In this document: in pieces, positions 9,401 to 17,240 of the stretch | How positions within the stretch are numbered: the first letter of the stretch is position 1 | How the letters are laid out: every line of letters starts with the position of its first letter | Origin: CAYZXL01 sp964482435 | Lineage (GTDB): Bacteria > Auribacterota > JABMQX01 | Assembly (NCBI GenBank): GCA_964482435.1 | Contig: CAYZXL010000003.1 | Coordinates: 62,001-126,000, forward strand | Length of the DNA stretch: 64,000 bases | Direction of reading: 5' to 3' | The notes under the pieces: generated by a model | Told to the model about the DNA's origin: nothing | Databases searched by the model: none | The model's input: only the letters and a program-made list of their open reading frames with translations | Translations under genes and position numbers: made by a program

Positions 9401-9671
9401 AAAGCTCGACGATGTCCTTGAAAAGATGAAGCAGCTCGATGACAACATGCGGGACTTCAAGTACACCGACCTCGTCGCAGCTCACGAGGAGATTGTCGAA
9501 GGGCTCAAATCCAGCCAGGAGATTGTCGCCCGCGAGTGGAAGATACGCCGCGAACTGAACGCCCGCCTCCCCACAAAGGTCCGGAAAATCCTCGACGACA
9601 CTTTGAACACCGAGTTCCCCAGGGATTACGAAGCTCTCCTCCGAGAGTACTACAAGGCAATAAGCGAGTAG
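6468..9671 (+). CDS. Large DUF4175-type membrane protein with long coiled coil
   Basis: 1067 residues. Two hydrophobic helices at about 22-75 (VTYIAAFVAASALFSFI, AAILVLFLVAFLLALYA) and a third near 147-165 (LLGGAALVLLAYFISFG) anchor it. Ig-like beta segments follow (INLEVRPGDAAAFVGDDLEI and VEMTLSFPDYLRI). The rest is charged and largely helical coiled coil with Gly/Ser-rich low-complexity between about 830 and 930. The end, FPRDYEALLREYYKAIS, matches the ending typical of this family in planctomycete-like genomes. Function of the family is unknown, probably envelope-associated. The usual MoxR/DUF58/VWA neighbours are missing. Its stop codon abuts the ATG of the next gene, indicating translational coupling. 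Confidence 0.7.
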   Translation: MQKDAYSAIVVQVGKFAAKWRTLLVCEGVTYIAAFVAASALFSFISDNIFHFSVALRAAILVLFLVAFLLALYAKVVRRLLMRIIPERAAVYIESRLQQFDNRLINALQLGRGGACLHNEIINALVCEAGSELERRSLRKSLDLRRIKKLAALLGGAALVLLAYFISFGKYFQNAFARFSNLGGGPLPITRINLEVRPGDAAAFVGDDLEISARPTHGPLPEAAYIVRAAEKKTTARMEFNGESFQYAFRNLHHAFRYRVAAEDFKSEWYRVVVQEPLRVEKVEMTLSFPDYLRISSPVLLPSAGTEVHVLEGTKAELRILTNKEVGTGHLLIGDAREPLTRNSPTELSAERVITDDLIYRIQMKTPQGGSTNESLVRKIFCYKDVSPAAEFLEPKSDYAGAGDEPLAIIAKATDDVALSSIKVVMEAPQGNAPSEPSVLGQWTYNPGSNDSIDSLQRMAIESTKVRLLDHLQTGQSGFLLVTATDMKGNAFSSPKTRISLIAPEQRSELEQAEKESVFQKLREILDAQIRARSSVDQSSQPQDEKFRSARDEQVSIHGQTLSLIDRLNLPTQLDYSQVKTVLLGLSTNEMVDVVKQMNGVSSETFSQGKPSILGLQDEIVRRLQELLGLFAEEEAPPQKEPSPTTEKPLDEALSKLRELSTILKNFIKEQKKVITSSTELQKKKPEDYTQQDEDLKRKLQTVEDQWAKFLDEKSNELDKIPQQDFSKPTLLKELRQIYEEIEVAADELSKPGTRIPVTEEQVGLELAEKLEHNLESWLPNESDKFKWELEEPSTPPEVPMAELPEELEDIVGDLIRDEESLDPEMEDVSSSWMDSIDAGAGWDTMDGPISNMSAKGKTGNTLPNASEISGRSAEGRSGKSNGEFVSDTAIGKGGRRTPTRLMNDAYENATVDDRMTEPTGGATGGGKRSGAGGEGLRGHIPPDLQTELAELRQKQADLITRGERLMHTFNKLNVSPQKLDDVLEKMKQLDDNMRDFKYTDLVAAHEEIVEGLKSSQEIVAREWKIRRELNARLPTKVRKILDDTLNTEFPRDYEALLREYYKAISE

Positions 9672-10286
9672 ATGAACAATCCCCTTCGGTCCATCCCGGC
9701 TTGCCTGGTTCTTATGGCGGTCGCGATTTCGCCCGGGCCGCAGAAGCAGCCGCCCAACCTCGTCCCCAACAGCACACTGGAGCAGGGGAGAACGGCTCCC
9801 CTCGGCTGGGATGTGCTTCCTTTGGACGGGTCAATTCGCTGGCTTTCGTCGGGCGGCAACCCCGGCCGTTGTCTCGTTTTCACTCTTTCGCAAGACATTG
9901 CAGAAGGGCCGGGGATGCTTTACTACAGCGGCTTCTTTCCGGTGGAGGATGGCAAGAAGTACGTCTTTTCTGTTGACATCAAGACCGACGGGCCGGTCCC
10001 TCGTCCCTTCGTGAAAGGCTATGCCCTTGCCCCCGACGCACAAGGCGTCATTGCGAAGCGCCCCTTCTACCAGAGACAATCAGTTTTCCCCGCTACCAAC
10101 GAATGGCAGACTTACTCCATGACCTTCACGCCAAAGGCAGTTCCCGGATACAAGGGAAGGTACGACATCAAATGGGCGAGGGTTATGCTTTACGCATACC
10201 TGAAACCGGGGAGCATTTACTTCGACAACGTCATTGTCCGGGAGGCACCTGCTAAAGAGAATCCATCTTCCGCCGGCAAGCGGTGA
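9672..10286 (+). CDS. Secreted carbohydrate-binding-like (jelly-roll) protein
   Basis: 204 residues. The N-terminus (SIPACLVLMAVAISPGP) is a short signal peptide. The remainder resembles a CBM4/9-like galactose-binding jelly-roll: NLVPNSTLEQG at the start of strand 1, YYSGFFPVEDGKKYVFSVDI in the middle, and IYFDNVIVREA as the closing strand. Such modules bind glycans and are normally attached to enzymes; here the module stands alone. The gene starts directly after the TAG of the DUF4175-type gene, so the two are co-translated, which suggests a shared envelope role. Confidence 0.65.
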   Translation: MNNPLRSIPACLVLMAVAISPGPQKQPPNLVPNSTLEQGRTAPLGWDVLPLDGSIRWLSSGGNPGRCLVFTLSQDIAEGPGMLYYSGFFPVEDGKKYVFSVDIKTDGPVPRPFVKGYALAPDAQGVIAKRPFYQRQSVFPATNEWQTYSMTFTPKAVPGYKGRYDIKWARVMLYAYLKPGSIYFDNVIVREAPAKENPSSAGKR

Positions 10287-10295
10287 GCCGAACCT

Positions 10296-11462
10296 CTACT
10301 TCGCCGGAACCTCTATCTTCCCCGAATCCAGCAGGAGATGAAGCTCGCCTACCGTCAATTTCTGCACGAGGGCGTCGCCTTCTCGTCTCTCAAACCTCAC
10401 GTCGCGCGAGAAAACGGCCTTGTTCTTTCCTAAGTCCAGAGTAACGGCACCGCTGGTTATCGTGAGCGTCGGCGGAATGGCGTCGTCGGTGCACGTAACG
10501 TTCCCGACGCACATCACCGACCGGTTAAGCCTGTCCACCGTCCCTTGCTCGGACCGAAAGACGTGGTTCTTGTAGTAGATTGTCGGCGTCGAGTAGAAGA
10601 CCCTCACCGCTCCCGACCCGGCGTCCGGGCTTTCCGTGAAGAAGCCCACCGCGTGAATCCTCAGGGAAGGCGCAGCCGGCGCCTCCAGTGGGAGCCGCCT
10701 CGCGGCTTCAAATGAGCTCAGGGCAGTCCGCTGAAAATCATTCAACCACTCATCCATACTCCTCGGGCTTCTCAGGAGTGGCACATCACCGAAGGCTCTC
10801 ATCGCGCTGCCCATCTGGTCTCGAGAGAACCGTGCCCAGATGGTATCGGGGCTTTCTTTGATCGCCGCTCGGAACGCCTCTATCGCCCTGGGGTAGTCGC
10901 GAAGGAGCATGTAACACTGCCCAAGCCCGAAATGGGACTGAGTTGCGTATCGTTTCCCGGCGTCGGACTCGAGGACCCGCCGATACCCTTCGATAGCCGC
11001 CCGGATGTTCCTCACCTGGTCCCCGAAGAAACCTGCGTTCAGGTTGGCGGCGTTGTACGTCGCCTCAATTGACGCGCTATCCTCCTCGTACTTTTTCTCG
11101 ACGTCCGCGAACACTGCCAGTGCCTTCCCCAAATCTCCCAGCTTTATCTCGCACTGGCCAATCTCCATCTTTGCCCGGAGGAGTAACTCCGACTCCGGAT
11201 GCTCCCGCAAAAGCCTTTCGAAGCATCCCCTCGCCTGCTTCCATTCGCCAAGCATCTGGTGCGCCCTGCCATTCCCGAAAAGCGCCTCGGCTGCTTCTCT
11301 GTCATTCTCGCCCGAAGCGATCTTCTCATAGAGCTTAGCCGCCGCATCATATTTCTCGAGGATAAACAGGCGATTCGCCTCGTCAATCTCGCTCCCGGCG
11401 ACCAAAACACTCAGGGTGCTAATTGCCAAAACTGTTGCTATGTCAAAAAACTTCTCGACCAC
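10296..11462 (-). CDS. TPR-repeat exported protein with C-terminal beta domain
   Basis: 388 residues. A signal peptide (IATVLAISTLSVLVAGS) precedes at least four TPR-like helical pairs, for example ANRLFILEKYDAAAKLYEKI, ALFGNGRAHQMLGEWKQARG and SHFGLGQCYMLLRDYPRAIE, covering about residues 25-225. The last 120 residues are beta-rich (FYSTPTIYYKNHVFRSEQGT, VTLDLGKNKAVFSRDVRFER) and recall OstA/LptA-type ladder domains, though I am not sure of that. It ends 9 bases from the convergent gene ending at 10286. Upstream, 12 bases away, lies the anti-sigma gene, so it is probably the third gene of an ECF operon and may be an envelope stress effector. Confidence 0.6.
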   Translation of the reverse strand: MVEKFFDIATVLAISTLSVLVAGSEIDEANRLFILEKYDAAAKLYEKIASGENDREAAEALFGNGRAHQMLGEWKQARGCFERLLREHPESELLLRAKMEIGQCEIKLGDLGKALAVFADVEKKYEEDSASIEATYNAANLNAGFFGDQVRNIRAAIEGYRRVLESDAGKRYATQSHFGLGQCYMLLRDYPRAIEAFRAAIKESPDTIWARFSRDQMGSAMRAFGDVPLLRSPRSMDEWLNDFQRTALSSFEAARRLPLEAPAAPSLRIHAVGFFTESPDAGSGAVRVFYSTPTIYYKNHVFRSEQGTVDRLNRSVMCVGNVTCTDDAIPPTLTITSGAVTLDLGKNKAVFSRDVRFERREGDALVQKLTVGELHLLLDSGKIEVPAK

Positions 11463-11474
11463 TTTCCACTCCTC

Positions 11475-12068
11475 CTACGGCGACCCCACAAGAATCACCG
11501 ACTCCATCGGCATCCCTTCTTCGGGAAAATAGATGTGATCCACCTCCGGAGAAGCCGGAATCATCCGCCCGCGATTCTCGAACCCCCTCAAGACCAGCCA
11601 GTATTCGCTCGGGCTGATATAGGACCGCCTTACGTCTTCATCCAGGGAAATCAGTTCTTTCGCGGAGGGGAACTGCTCTGCCTTATCCAGTGGCAGTTTG
11701 TCCGTCGTTTCCTTGATAGGGGCGCGGCCGGAGAAAACGATCGCACCCGCCACAAACACAACCGCCGCAGCCGCGCGGACCGGCCAAGCAACCCACCGGC
11801 TCCTCAACAGCCTCCCCCAGATCCCGCCCCTTTCCACGGCCCCTCCCTCTTCCGCCCTGATTTGAGCCATCACCGCATCCACGTACCGCCGCCGCGGCTC
11901 AATGCTCCGCCACGAGTCGAGCATCTTCGTCGTCGCGCGAAGCGCCGCAAGCTCCGTCGAGCAGAAGACACACACCTCCAGATGCTTCTGGAGGGCTTTC
12001 GCCTCGTCTTCGGTCAGCTCATTGTCCAGATAAGCTGGCAGTTGTCTTATTGTTTTCCTGCAATTCAT
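11475..12068 (-). CDS. Anti-sigma factor with zinc-binding (ZAS/zf-HC2) domain
   Basis: 197 residues from the ATG at 12068, chosen because the MNC start places the first zinc ligand properly. The ZAS signature is complete: Cys3, then HLEVCVFC (H-x3-C-x2-C). One membrane helix at about residues 92-110 (VRAAAAVVFVAGAIVFS) separates the cytoplasmic sigma-binding domain from a ~85-residue periplasmic part. The gene overlaps the 3' end of the ECF sigma gene by 50 bases, the usual sign of a cognate pair. Release of sigma is presumably by proteolysis or redox loss of zinc; no site-1 protease is present nearby. Confidence 0.85.
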   Translation of the reverse strand: MNCRKTIRQLPAYLDNELTEDEAKALQKHLEVCVFCSTELAALRATTKMLDSWRSIEPRRRYVDAVMAQIRAEEGGAVERGGIWGRLLRSRWVAWPVRAAAAVVFVAGAIVFSGRAPIKETTDKLPLDKAEQFPSAKELISLDEDVRRSYISPSEYWLVLRGFENRGRMIPASPEVDHIYFPEEGMPMESVILVGSP

Positions 12069-12672
12069 CGCCCTGCAAAGCTTTCTTCCCCGCCACATAG
12101 TCCGCTAAAAACTCCTTCATCCGCATCTTTGCCCGAAAAATCCTCGACTTCACCGTCCCCTTTGAACACCTGAGAATCTTCGCTATCTCCTCATAGCTCA
12201 TGTTCTCGTAATGGCTCAGGAGAATCGCCATCCTCTGGTGCCGCGGAAGCTTTGACACCGCCAGCCGCACAACCCCCGCGACCTCATTCCTCTGTAACCT
12301 CTCGTACGCCGACTCACCATCCGCCTCGTAGAAATCTATCACGTTCGAGCTCTGCCCCACCGGCGCCTCCAGCGAGATAAACCGATACTTCTTCGTCTTC
12401 CGAAGATAATCCCTCGCCAGATTCGCCGCGATTGTGTAGAGCCACGTCGAGAACCTTCCGCTTCCTTTGAACCTCCCGCGCGACTGATAGATTCTCAGGA
12501 GAGTCGCCTGCACAAGGTCTTCGGCCTGAGCGACGTTCCCGACGAACCTGTTGAGAAAGTTCAGCAGCTTTTTCTCGTACCGGGACGCGAGTTCCGCGAA
12601 GGCGTCCATGTTCCCCTTCTGCACCAGGGACATGGCCTCTTCGTCCGAAAGGACTTCCAATGGCCTTTTCAT
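12019..12672 (-). CDS. ECF-family RNA polymerase sigma factor
   Basis: 217 residues. Region 2 is clear: FAELASRYEKKLLNFLNRF, AEDLVQATLLRIY, FSTWLYTIAANLARDYLR. Region 4 follows: LPRHQRMAILLSHYENMSYE, then EIAKILRCSKGTVKSRIFRA, a typical helix-turn-helix. Between them about 30 residues form the linker (FISLEAPVGQSSNVIDFYEA). The protein directs core polymerase to a small regulon, probably including its own operon with the anti-sigma and TPR genes. No matching -35/-10 pair upstream was evident to me. Confidence 0.92.
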   Translation of the reverse strand: MKRPLEVLSDEEAMSLVQKGNMDAFAELASRYEKKLLNFLNRFVGNVAQAEDLVQATLLRIYQSRGRFKGSGRFSTWLYTIAANLARDYLRKTKKYRFISLEAPVGQSSNVIDFYEADGESAYERLQRNEVAGVVRLAVSKLPRHQRMAILLSHYENMSYEEIAKILRCSKGTVKSRIFRAKMRMKEFLADYVAGKKALQGDELQENNKTTASLSGQ

Positions 12673-12979
12673 CCTTCGGCTGCCCTCAAACAGTTATAAC
12701 GTAAGCGCACCAGACTGGTTCCATACCCAAACCCAATTTCCTGCGAGCTGTGCACTTCCATCCCGATAAATGTTACCTGATTTGTCTTCCCCTGTCAGCA
12801 GACGAACGCGGCCCTCTGCGACACAGGGGCAAGTGTCTCCCTCCGCTATCCCTGCTACTGGTTCTCCAGAATCCGACAAAAGCGGCTGGGGACCAGGCTC
12901 GGCGGAAGGCCGGTGAGGGAGCCGTCGTCGGTCCGGGAGGTCACTGTATTGCTGCACGCGTGCACACCGCAGACCACCA
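12673..12979. other. Spacer holding the duplicated tail
   Basis: 307 bases between the ECF sigma start and the beta-helix stop. Besides the tail copy at 12861-12952, I see no gene; the flanking sequence resembles decayed coding DNA on the reverse strand. Confidence 0.5.
12861..12952 (-). repeat. Duplicated 3'-tail fragment of the beta-helix gene
   Basis: Aligns by eye with 12985-13077, the end of the beta-helix gene, at roughly 75% identity. It encodes RTDDGSLTGLP then SRFCRILENQ and a TAG, against WTDDGSQTGSRP and RRFYRTLENQ in the gene. The copy is in another frame relative to the gene's stop, so it is not reached by simple readthrough. Confidence 0.75.
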
Positions 12980-15871
12980 CTATTGATTCTCCAGAGTGCG
13001 GTAGAAGCGGCGGGGAACGAGGCCCGGCCGTGAGCCTGTCTGGGAGCCGTCGTCGGTCCAGGAGGTCGTTGCGTTGCCGGAGGAGGGGAAGATGGCGACG
13101 GCGAGATGCCAGGTGAGCAGGTCTTCGGAGTAGAAGATGGAATAGGTCTTGTCGGAGAGGGAGCTCCATGTGAGGGTCCTTTCGTCGGGGTCCGGGCCTG
13201 GGGCCAAGTCGTTGATGTAGAACTCGTATGCCCCCATGTCAACGGTGAGGCTCTTTCCCCCGAACATTATCCTGTGCATCCCAACAATGTCCGTTTCCGG
13301 CAAATCCGGATCATTGAACCCCGCATCAATGCACGGCGAATCCGGCAAAAGCCTGAAATCCCCCTTCTCCGCATCCACAAACTGTGGATCTTCCGCGATG
13401 TTGTCGTCGCTGCCTGCGGTCCAACCCTCAATGCAAGAGAAGGAGGGCGCGCTGCATTCCTGAAGCTGGCCGCCGCTTGAGGCGACATTCCCCCAGATAA
13501 TGCAGTTGCGGATGGTGCCGGGGCACGCATACAGTGCGCAGCCGGAGTTGGCGGCGATCGTATTGTTTTGTATGGTGCCGTTGCAGCAGTGGAGCACGCT
13601 GCCTCCGTCGGCGCGGTTTCGGCTTATCGTGTTGTTCTGGATGCGGCCGGCGCAGTGAGCCAGCCCAGCGCCGAAGTAACCCTTGTTTTCACTGATTGTG
13701 TTGTCGTGGATCGTACCATCGCACTCGCTCAGGCCGGCGCCGGCGTCGGAGGCGGAGTTGCCGCTGATCGTATTGTCATGGATGGTCCCTGCGCAGTGGC
13801 TCAACCCACCACCCCAGCGGGCTGAGTTTCCGCTGACGCTGTTGTTCATGACGCTCCCGCTGCACAGATAGAGTCCCCCACCGTTGTGGCCCGCCGAGTT
13901 ACCGCTAATGGTGTTACCATGGATGGTCCCGTGGCACAATGAGAGCCCTCCGCCCCAGCAGGCCGAGTTGCCGCTGATCGTATTGTTTTGTACGGCGCCC
14001 TGGCAGTCGTAAAGGCCCCCGCCGTAGTCGGAGACCGAGTTGCCGACGATGGTGTTGTTCCGAATCGTGGCGCGCGTACCCTTGCCCCGGATTCCACCGC
14101 CGGAGGGCGCCATGCCATTCCGGATGGTGAGGCCCGAAAGGACGCACGCTTCGGTCTCCGCGCCCGCAAAGCAGATTACTGACCCAGCAGCTCCACCGTC
14201 AATGATAGCAGAAAAAACTACGGCCGGGTCATCGGGGTCTGAACTTCGCAGGGTGACATCTACGCCAGGAAACTCAAGGTTCTCCCCGTAGGTTCCCGCG
14301 GCTACGACGATCTCGTCGGCACCCATCGCCACACAGAGCGCTCCCTGGATTGCAGGCATGTCCGCGGGGACCTGGATCACCCCAGCGGCGGTCGCTTCAA
14401 TGGGGCTTGTCCCACGCAGAACCTCCAAACCATCGCGAAGAGCGTCGCCATCCGTGTCATCGAGGTTGGGGCTTGTTCCGGCGGCGGTCTCGTCGGTGTC
14501 GCAGAGGAGGTCGCCGTCGGCATCCGGCGAAGCGCCATACTCGTAGCACCCCATGTCAACGCGCGACCCGTGGAGGCGACAGTTCCCATCCAGGTCGCAC
14601 TGCGGCCAGGCGAACCAATAGTAGTTCACGCCAGCGTCCCTGCAAGGCGAGGTTTCCTTGAGGTCGTAGTCACCGCCCTTCTCATCAATGAACTGCGGGT
14701 CCTCGCGAACGTTCTCTCGGCCTTCTCCCCACCAGTCCTGGATGCAACTGAATGATGGAGGAACACATTCACGGACCTGACCTTCCAGGTATCCCTCGCC
14801 GTTTCCCCAGATAATGCAGTTGCGGATAGCGCCAAGGCACCACAGGAGTCCGCTCGAGTTTCCCACGACCGTGTTGTTTTGAATGGTGCCGTTGCATCCG
14901 TACAGCCCACCGCCCAGGTTCACCCAGTTCTCGGTGATGATGTCGTTCTGAATCGTGGCGTCAGGCCCATACCCCTCATCACGGTACGCTGCCGAGTTGC
15001 CGGCGATGAGGTTGTTCTGGATGGTGCCATTGCACTGATACAAGGCACCGCCAAAGTCGGCCCCGTTTGCGCTAATTGTGTTGCCCAGGATGGCGCCGTG
15101 GCACCAGGCCAGCCCCGCGCCGTAAAGGGCCTTGTTAGCCCTGATTGTGTTGTTCCGGATGATGCCATGGCAGTCGCTCAGACCCCCGCCGCGATAGAAC
15201 CCTGAGTTCCCGGTGATTGTGTTGTTCCGAAGGGTTCCGTTGCAGGAATACAGCCCAGCGCCGGAGTCGGAGGCCCTGTTGGGCCCCACGATGTTGTTTT
15301 GAACGATCCCGCCGCAGCCGCTCAGCCCACCGCCCCAGCGGGCCCCGTTGCCCGTGATGACGTTGTCCTCAATGGTGCCGCTACAATCGTGCAGGCCGCC
15401 GCCAGACAGGGAGGCGGAGTTGCCATTGATCTTGTTATCCCGGACCGTGGCGCGCGTACCGTTGCCGCGGATTCCGCCGCCGTAGTCAGCATAGCCGTTG
15501 CGAGTTGTGAAGCCGGAGAGGACGCACGTTTCATCTTCGGTGCCGGCGAAGGTGATGACGGAGCCGGACTGGTTACCATCAATGATTGTGTTGGCGACGA
15601 CCGCGACATTGAGCGGATTGGTGCTTGTCAGGATGATGTTCTTGCCGTGGAACTGGATGTTCTCGACGTAGGTGCCCTGGGCGACGAGGAGAGTGTCCTC
15701 GTCAGAGGCGGCGTCTATTCCTTCCTGGATTTTCTTGAATGCGGATTCCCAGCTCGTGCCGTCGCCGGACTGGGGGACGGAAGCGCTGACGTGCCAAATG
15801 GCCGCCGAGGCTGTTTGGAATGCGAAAACGAGTGCCAATAGGATGATTCCCGCGAACGTCTTACCAGGCAT
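12980..15871 (-). CDS. Secreted right-handed beta-helix protein (two PMP/pectate-lyase-like modules)
   Basis: 963 residues with a signal peptide ending TASA at about 23. Two homologous modules follow, about 24-445 and 495-870. Each opens with a lead such as GTSWESAFKKIQEGIDAA and then has around a dozen turns of a ~23-residue repeat with core NNTISGNSA and GGGL. Each ends with IRNCIIWGN, then a segment ending CRDAGVNYYW or CIDAGFND and a VDMGCYEY/VDMGAYEF motif. They are joined by an Asp-rich linker (DADGDLLCDTDE, DDTDGDALRDGLE), probably calcium binding. The tail (KTYSIFYSEDLLTWH ... RRFYRTLENQ) resembles C-terminal adhesive domains of PVC secreted proteins. The role is likely surface adhesin or glycan-binding; no catalytic residues are apparent. 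GGGGAG precedes the ATG. Confidence 0.8.
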   Translation of the reverse strand: MPGKTFAGIILLALVFAFQTASAAIWHVSASVPQSGDGTSWESAFKKIQEGIDAASDEDTLLVAQGTYVENIQFHGKNIILTSTNPLNVAVVANTIIDGNQSGSVITFAGTEDETCVLSGFTTRNGYADYGGGIRGNGTRATVRDNKINGNSASLSGGGLHDCSGTIEDNVITGNGARWGGGLSGCGGIVQNNIVGPNRASDSGAGLYSCNGTLRNNTITGNSGFYRGGGLSDCHGIIRNNTIRANKALYGAGLAWCHGAILGNTISANGADFGGALYQCNGTIQNNLIAGNSAAYRDEGYGPDATIQNDIITENWVNLGGGLYGCNGTIQNNTVVGNSSGLLWCLGAIRNCIIWGNGEGYLEGQVRECVPPSFSCIQDWWGEGRENVREDPQFIDEKGGDYDLKETSPCRDAGVNYYWFAWPQCDLDGNCRLHGSRVDMGCYEYGASPDADGDLLCDTDETAAGTSPNLDDTDGDALRDGLEVLRGTSPIEATAAGVIQVPADMPAIQGALCVAMGADEIVVAAGTYGENLEFPGVDVTLRSSDPDDPAVVFSAIIDGGAAGSVICFAGAETEACVLSGLTIRNGMAPSGGGIRGKGTRATIRNNTIVGNSVSDYGGGLYDCQGAVQNNTISGNSACWGGGLSLCHGTIHGNTISGNSAGHNGGGLYLCSGSVMNNSVSGNSARWGGGLSHCAGTIHDNTISGNSASDAGAGLSECDGTIHDNTISENKGYFGAGLAHCAGRIQNNTISRNRADGGSVLHCCNGTIQNNTIAANSGCALYACPGTIRNCIIWGNVASSGGQLQECSAPSFSCIEGWTAGSDDNIAEDPQFVDAEKGDFRLLPDSPCIDAGFNDPDLPETDIVGMHRIMFGGKSLTVDMGAYEFYINDLAPGPDPDERTLTWSSLSDKTYSIFYSEDLLTWHLAVAIFPSSGNATTSWTDDGSQTGSRPGLVPRRFYRTLENQ

Positions 15872-16309
15872 GTTGAGCTCCCCTCATAGCTTGCTCCTCG
15901 TGGTGGGCCGCTGGCATCGAAAAACCCGACGCCGAAACAGGCAGCCGGCTCAAATCTTTGGCAAATTGTATCACATAAAGACGGGCGAGTCAACACGCGA
16001 TTGTTTCTACCCTGTCGCCACAAGCTATTGACTCCGGCGCTTGTATTGTGTAATTTTCAATGAGTTACGTGGAGAGAAAGAGGTCATCCGATAACCCCTC
16101 AGCTCTGGCGGAGAAAGCAAAAAGAGACCTGCTTTTTTGGATGTGCCACGAGGGGTGCGAGTGTTGCCGCGTCCATCTGCGGTTCATTTCTTGCGCGCTC
16201 AGGCGAGGCGGTCACCCCAAACTGACGGACCACATAATCACAGCGGGTCAGGGCGCAGCCGCGGCACATACATCAAGCATCGCGTACAGACTCGCAGAAG
16301 GTTCGCATC
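15872..16309. other. Divergent intergenic region, 438 bases
   Basis: Holds the reverse promoter at 15965-15993. A 90-codon frame at 16060-16332 contains the cluster CHEGCECC but lacks a Shine-Dalgarno and overlaps the next gene, so I do not call it. A weak forward TTGACT (16028)-15-TGTAAT pair is the only forward promoter candidate. Confidence 0.5.
15965..15993 (-). promoter_or_regulatory. Strong sigma-70-type promoter for the beta-helix gene
   Basis: Reverse strand TTGACT (15988-15993), 17-base spacer, TACAAT (15965-15970). Start of transcription is expected near 15958, giving a leader of about 87 bases. Confidence 0.65.
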
Positions 16310-16678
16310 ATGGAGAAGTTCGTGGATTTTGATGAAGGCGTCAAGGCAATCCTGCAGCGAGACAGGAGGTACGCGAGGGATGCATACGACTTCGTCCGAG
16401 AAGCACTCGAATACACTCGCGTCTGGACGGATAAAAAGGGGCATGTCACCGGGCAGCAGCTCCTCGACGGAATTCGTAAGTACGCCCTCGAGCAATTTGG
16501 TCCGATGGCAAAGACCGTCCTCAATCTCTGGGGAGTAAAGAGCTGCGAGGATTTCGGGTCCATCGTGTTTAACCTCGTTGACCAGAAGGTTTTCTCCAGG
16601 ACACCAGAGGATTCGATGGACGATTTCCGAAGCGGGTACGATTTCCACGAGGCGTTCGAGAAGCCGTACAAAAATTAG
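16310..16678 (+). CDS. Minf_1886-family protein (Verrucomicrobia/Planctomycetes-restricted)
   Basis: 122 residues. The family pattern is clear: RRYARDAYDFVREALEYTR, then HVTGQQLLDGIRKYALEQFG, then CEDFGSIVFNLVDQKVFSR, ending DDFRSGYDFHEAF. I recall this as the small, soluble family restricted to Verrucomicrobia and Planctomycetes and relatives; no function is known. AGAAGG precedes the ATG. It is followed after 54 bases by the DUF1844 gene, an adjacency that supports an operon and makes this a useful taxonomic marker for the window. Confidence 0.85.
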   Translation: MEKFVDFDEGVKAILQRDRRYARDAYDFVREALEYTRVWTDKKGHVTGQQLLDGIRKYALEQFGPMAKTVLNLWGVKSCEDFGSIVFNLVDQKVFSRTPEDSMDDFRSGYDFHEAFEKPYKN

Positions 16679-16732
16679 CAGCCGGGGCAACTTGAGCTAT
16701 TAAGCACCAACCCCATTGATACCGGAGGAGAA

Positions 16733-17125
16733 ATGCCAGAGTCCGACGAAGAAGCAAAGGTTCACGAGGCGAGGTTTCTCGCGCTGATTTCCGGGTTGTC
16801 GAGCGGCGTCATGCAACACCTCGGCAAGATCGTAAACCCGCTCACCGGCAACATCGAAAGAGACCTCGACGCCGCCAAGGCGACCATTGACCTCCTTAGA
16901 ACGCTCAGGGAGAAGACGAAGGGCAACCTCACCGGCCGAGAGGAACGAACGTTCAACGCGTTGCTCAGCGGCGTCCAACTCAATTATCTCGACGAGCTAA
17001 AGGCCGAAGCCGAGAAGCCGAAAGAGAAGCCGGAAGAGAAGCCAGGCGAGGAGAAGAAGGAGGTTGACAGGGGAAAGGCCGCGGAATCGGGCAAGGAGGG
17101 TGGCGTTGAGGGAGACAAGAAGTAG
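16733..17125 (+). CDS. DUF1844-family protein
   Basis: 130 residues. The first 88 are the DUF1844 helical domain: FLALISGLSSGVMQHLGKI, DAAKATIDLLRTLREKTKG, NALLSGVQLNYLDEL. The tail is a Lys/Glu/Pro-rich low-complexity extension (EKPKEKPEEKPGEEKKEVD) likely disordered. GGAGGAGA precedes the ATG. The family is small, soluble and uncharacterised, widespread in Acidobacteria, Deltaproteobacteria and PVC bacteria. Confidence 0.85.
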   Translation: MPESDEEAKVHEARFLALISGLSSGVMQHLGKIVNPLTGNIERDLDAAKATIDLLRTLREKTKGNLTGREERTFNALLSGVQLNYLDELKAEAEKPKEKPEEKPGEEKKEVDRGKAAESGKEGGVEGDKK

Positions 17126-17240
17126 TGCGCCGATGTGCTGGAACCGTAGCAGGGGCTTGACGCGACAGAAGGTAGAACAGCCGGACCCTTGTGCATGAAA
17201 CCGTGCGCATAGACGAAGCAGGAAGGGGAGGCCATACCCC

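Noticed and set aside
13500..15600. Regular ~70-base periodic similarity that could look like a CRISPR or tandem repeat array
   Set aside because: It is the coding repeat of the beta-helix protein (NNTISGNSA turns); there are no conserved palindromic repeats with unique spacers of fixed length.
16060..16332. 90-residue frame with a CHEGCECC cluster before the Minf_1886 gene
   Set aside because: No Shine-Dalgarno, overlaps the next gene and has no second metal-binding half; left uncalled.
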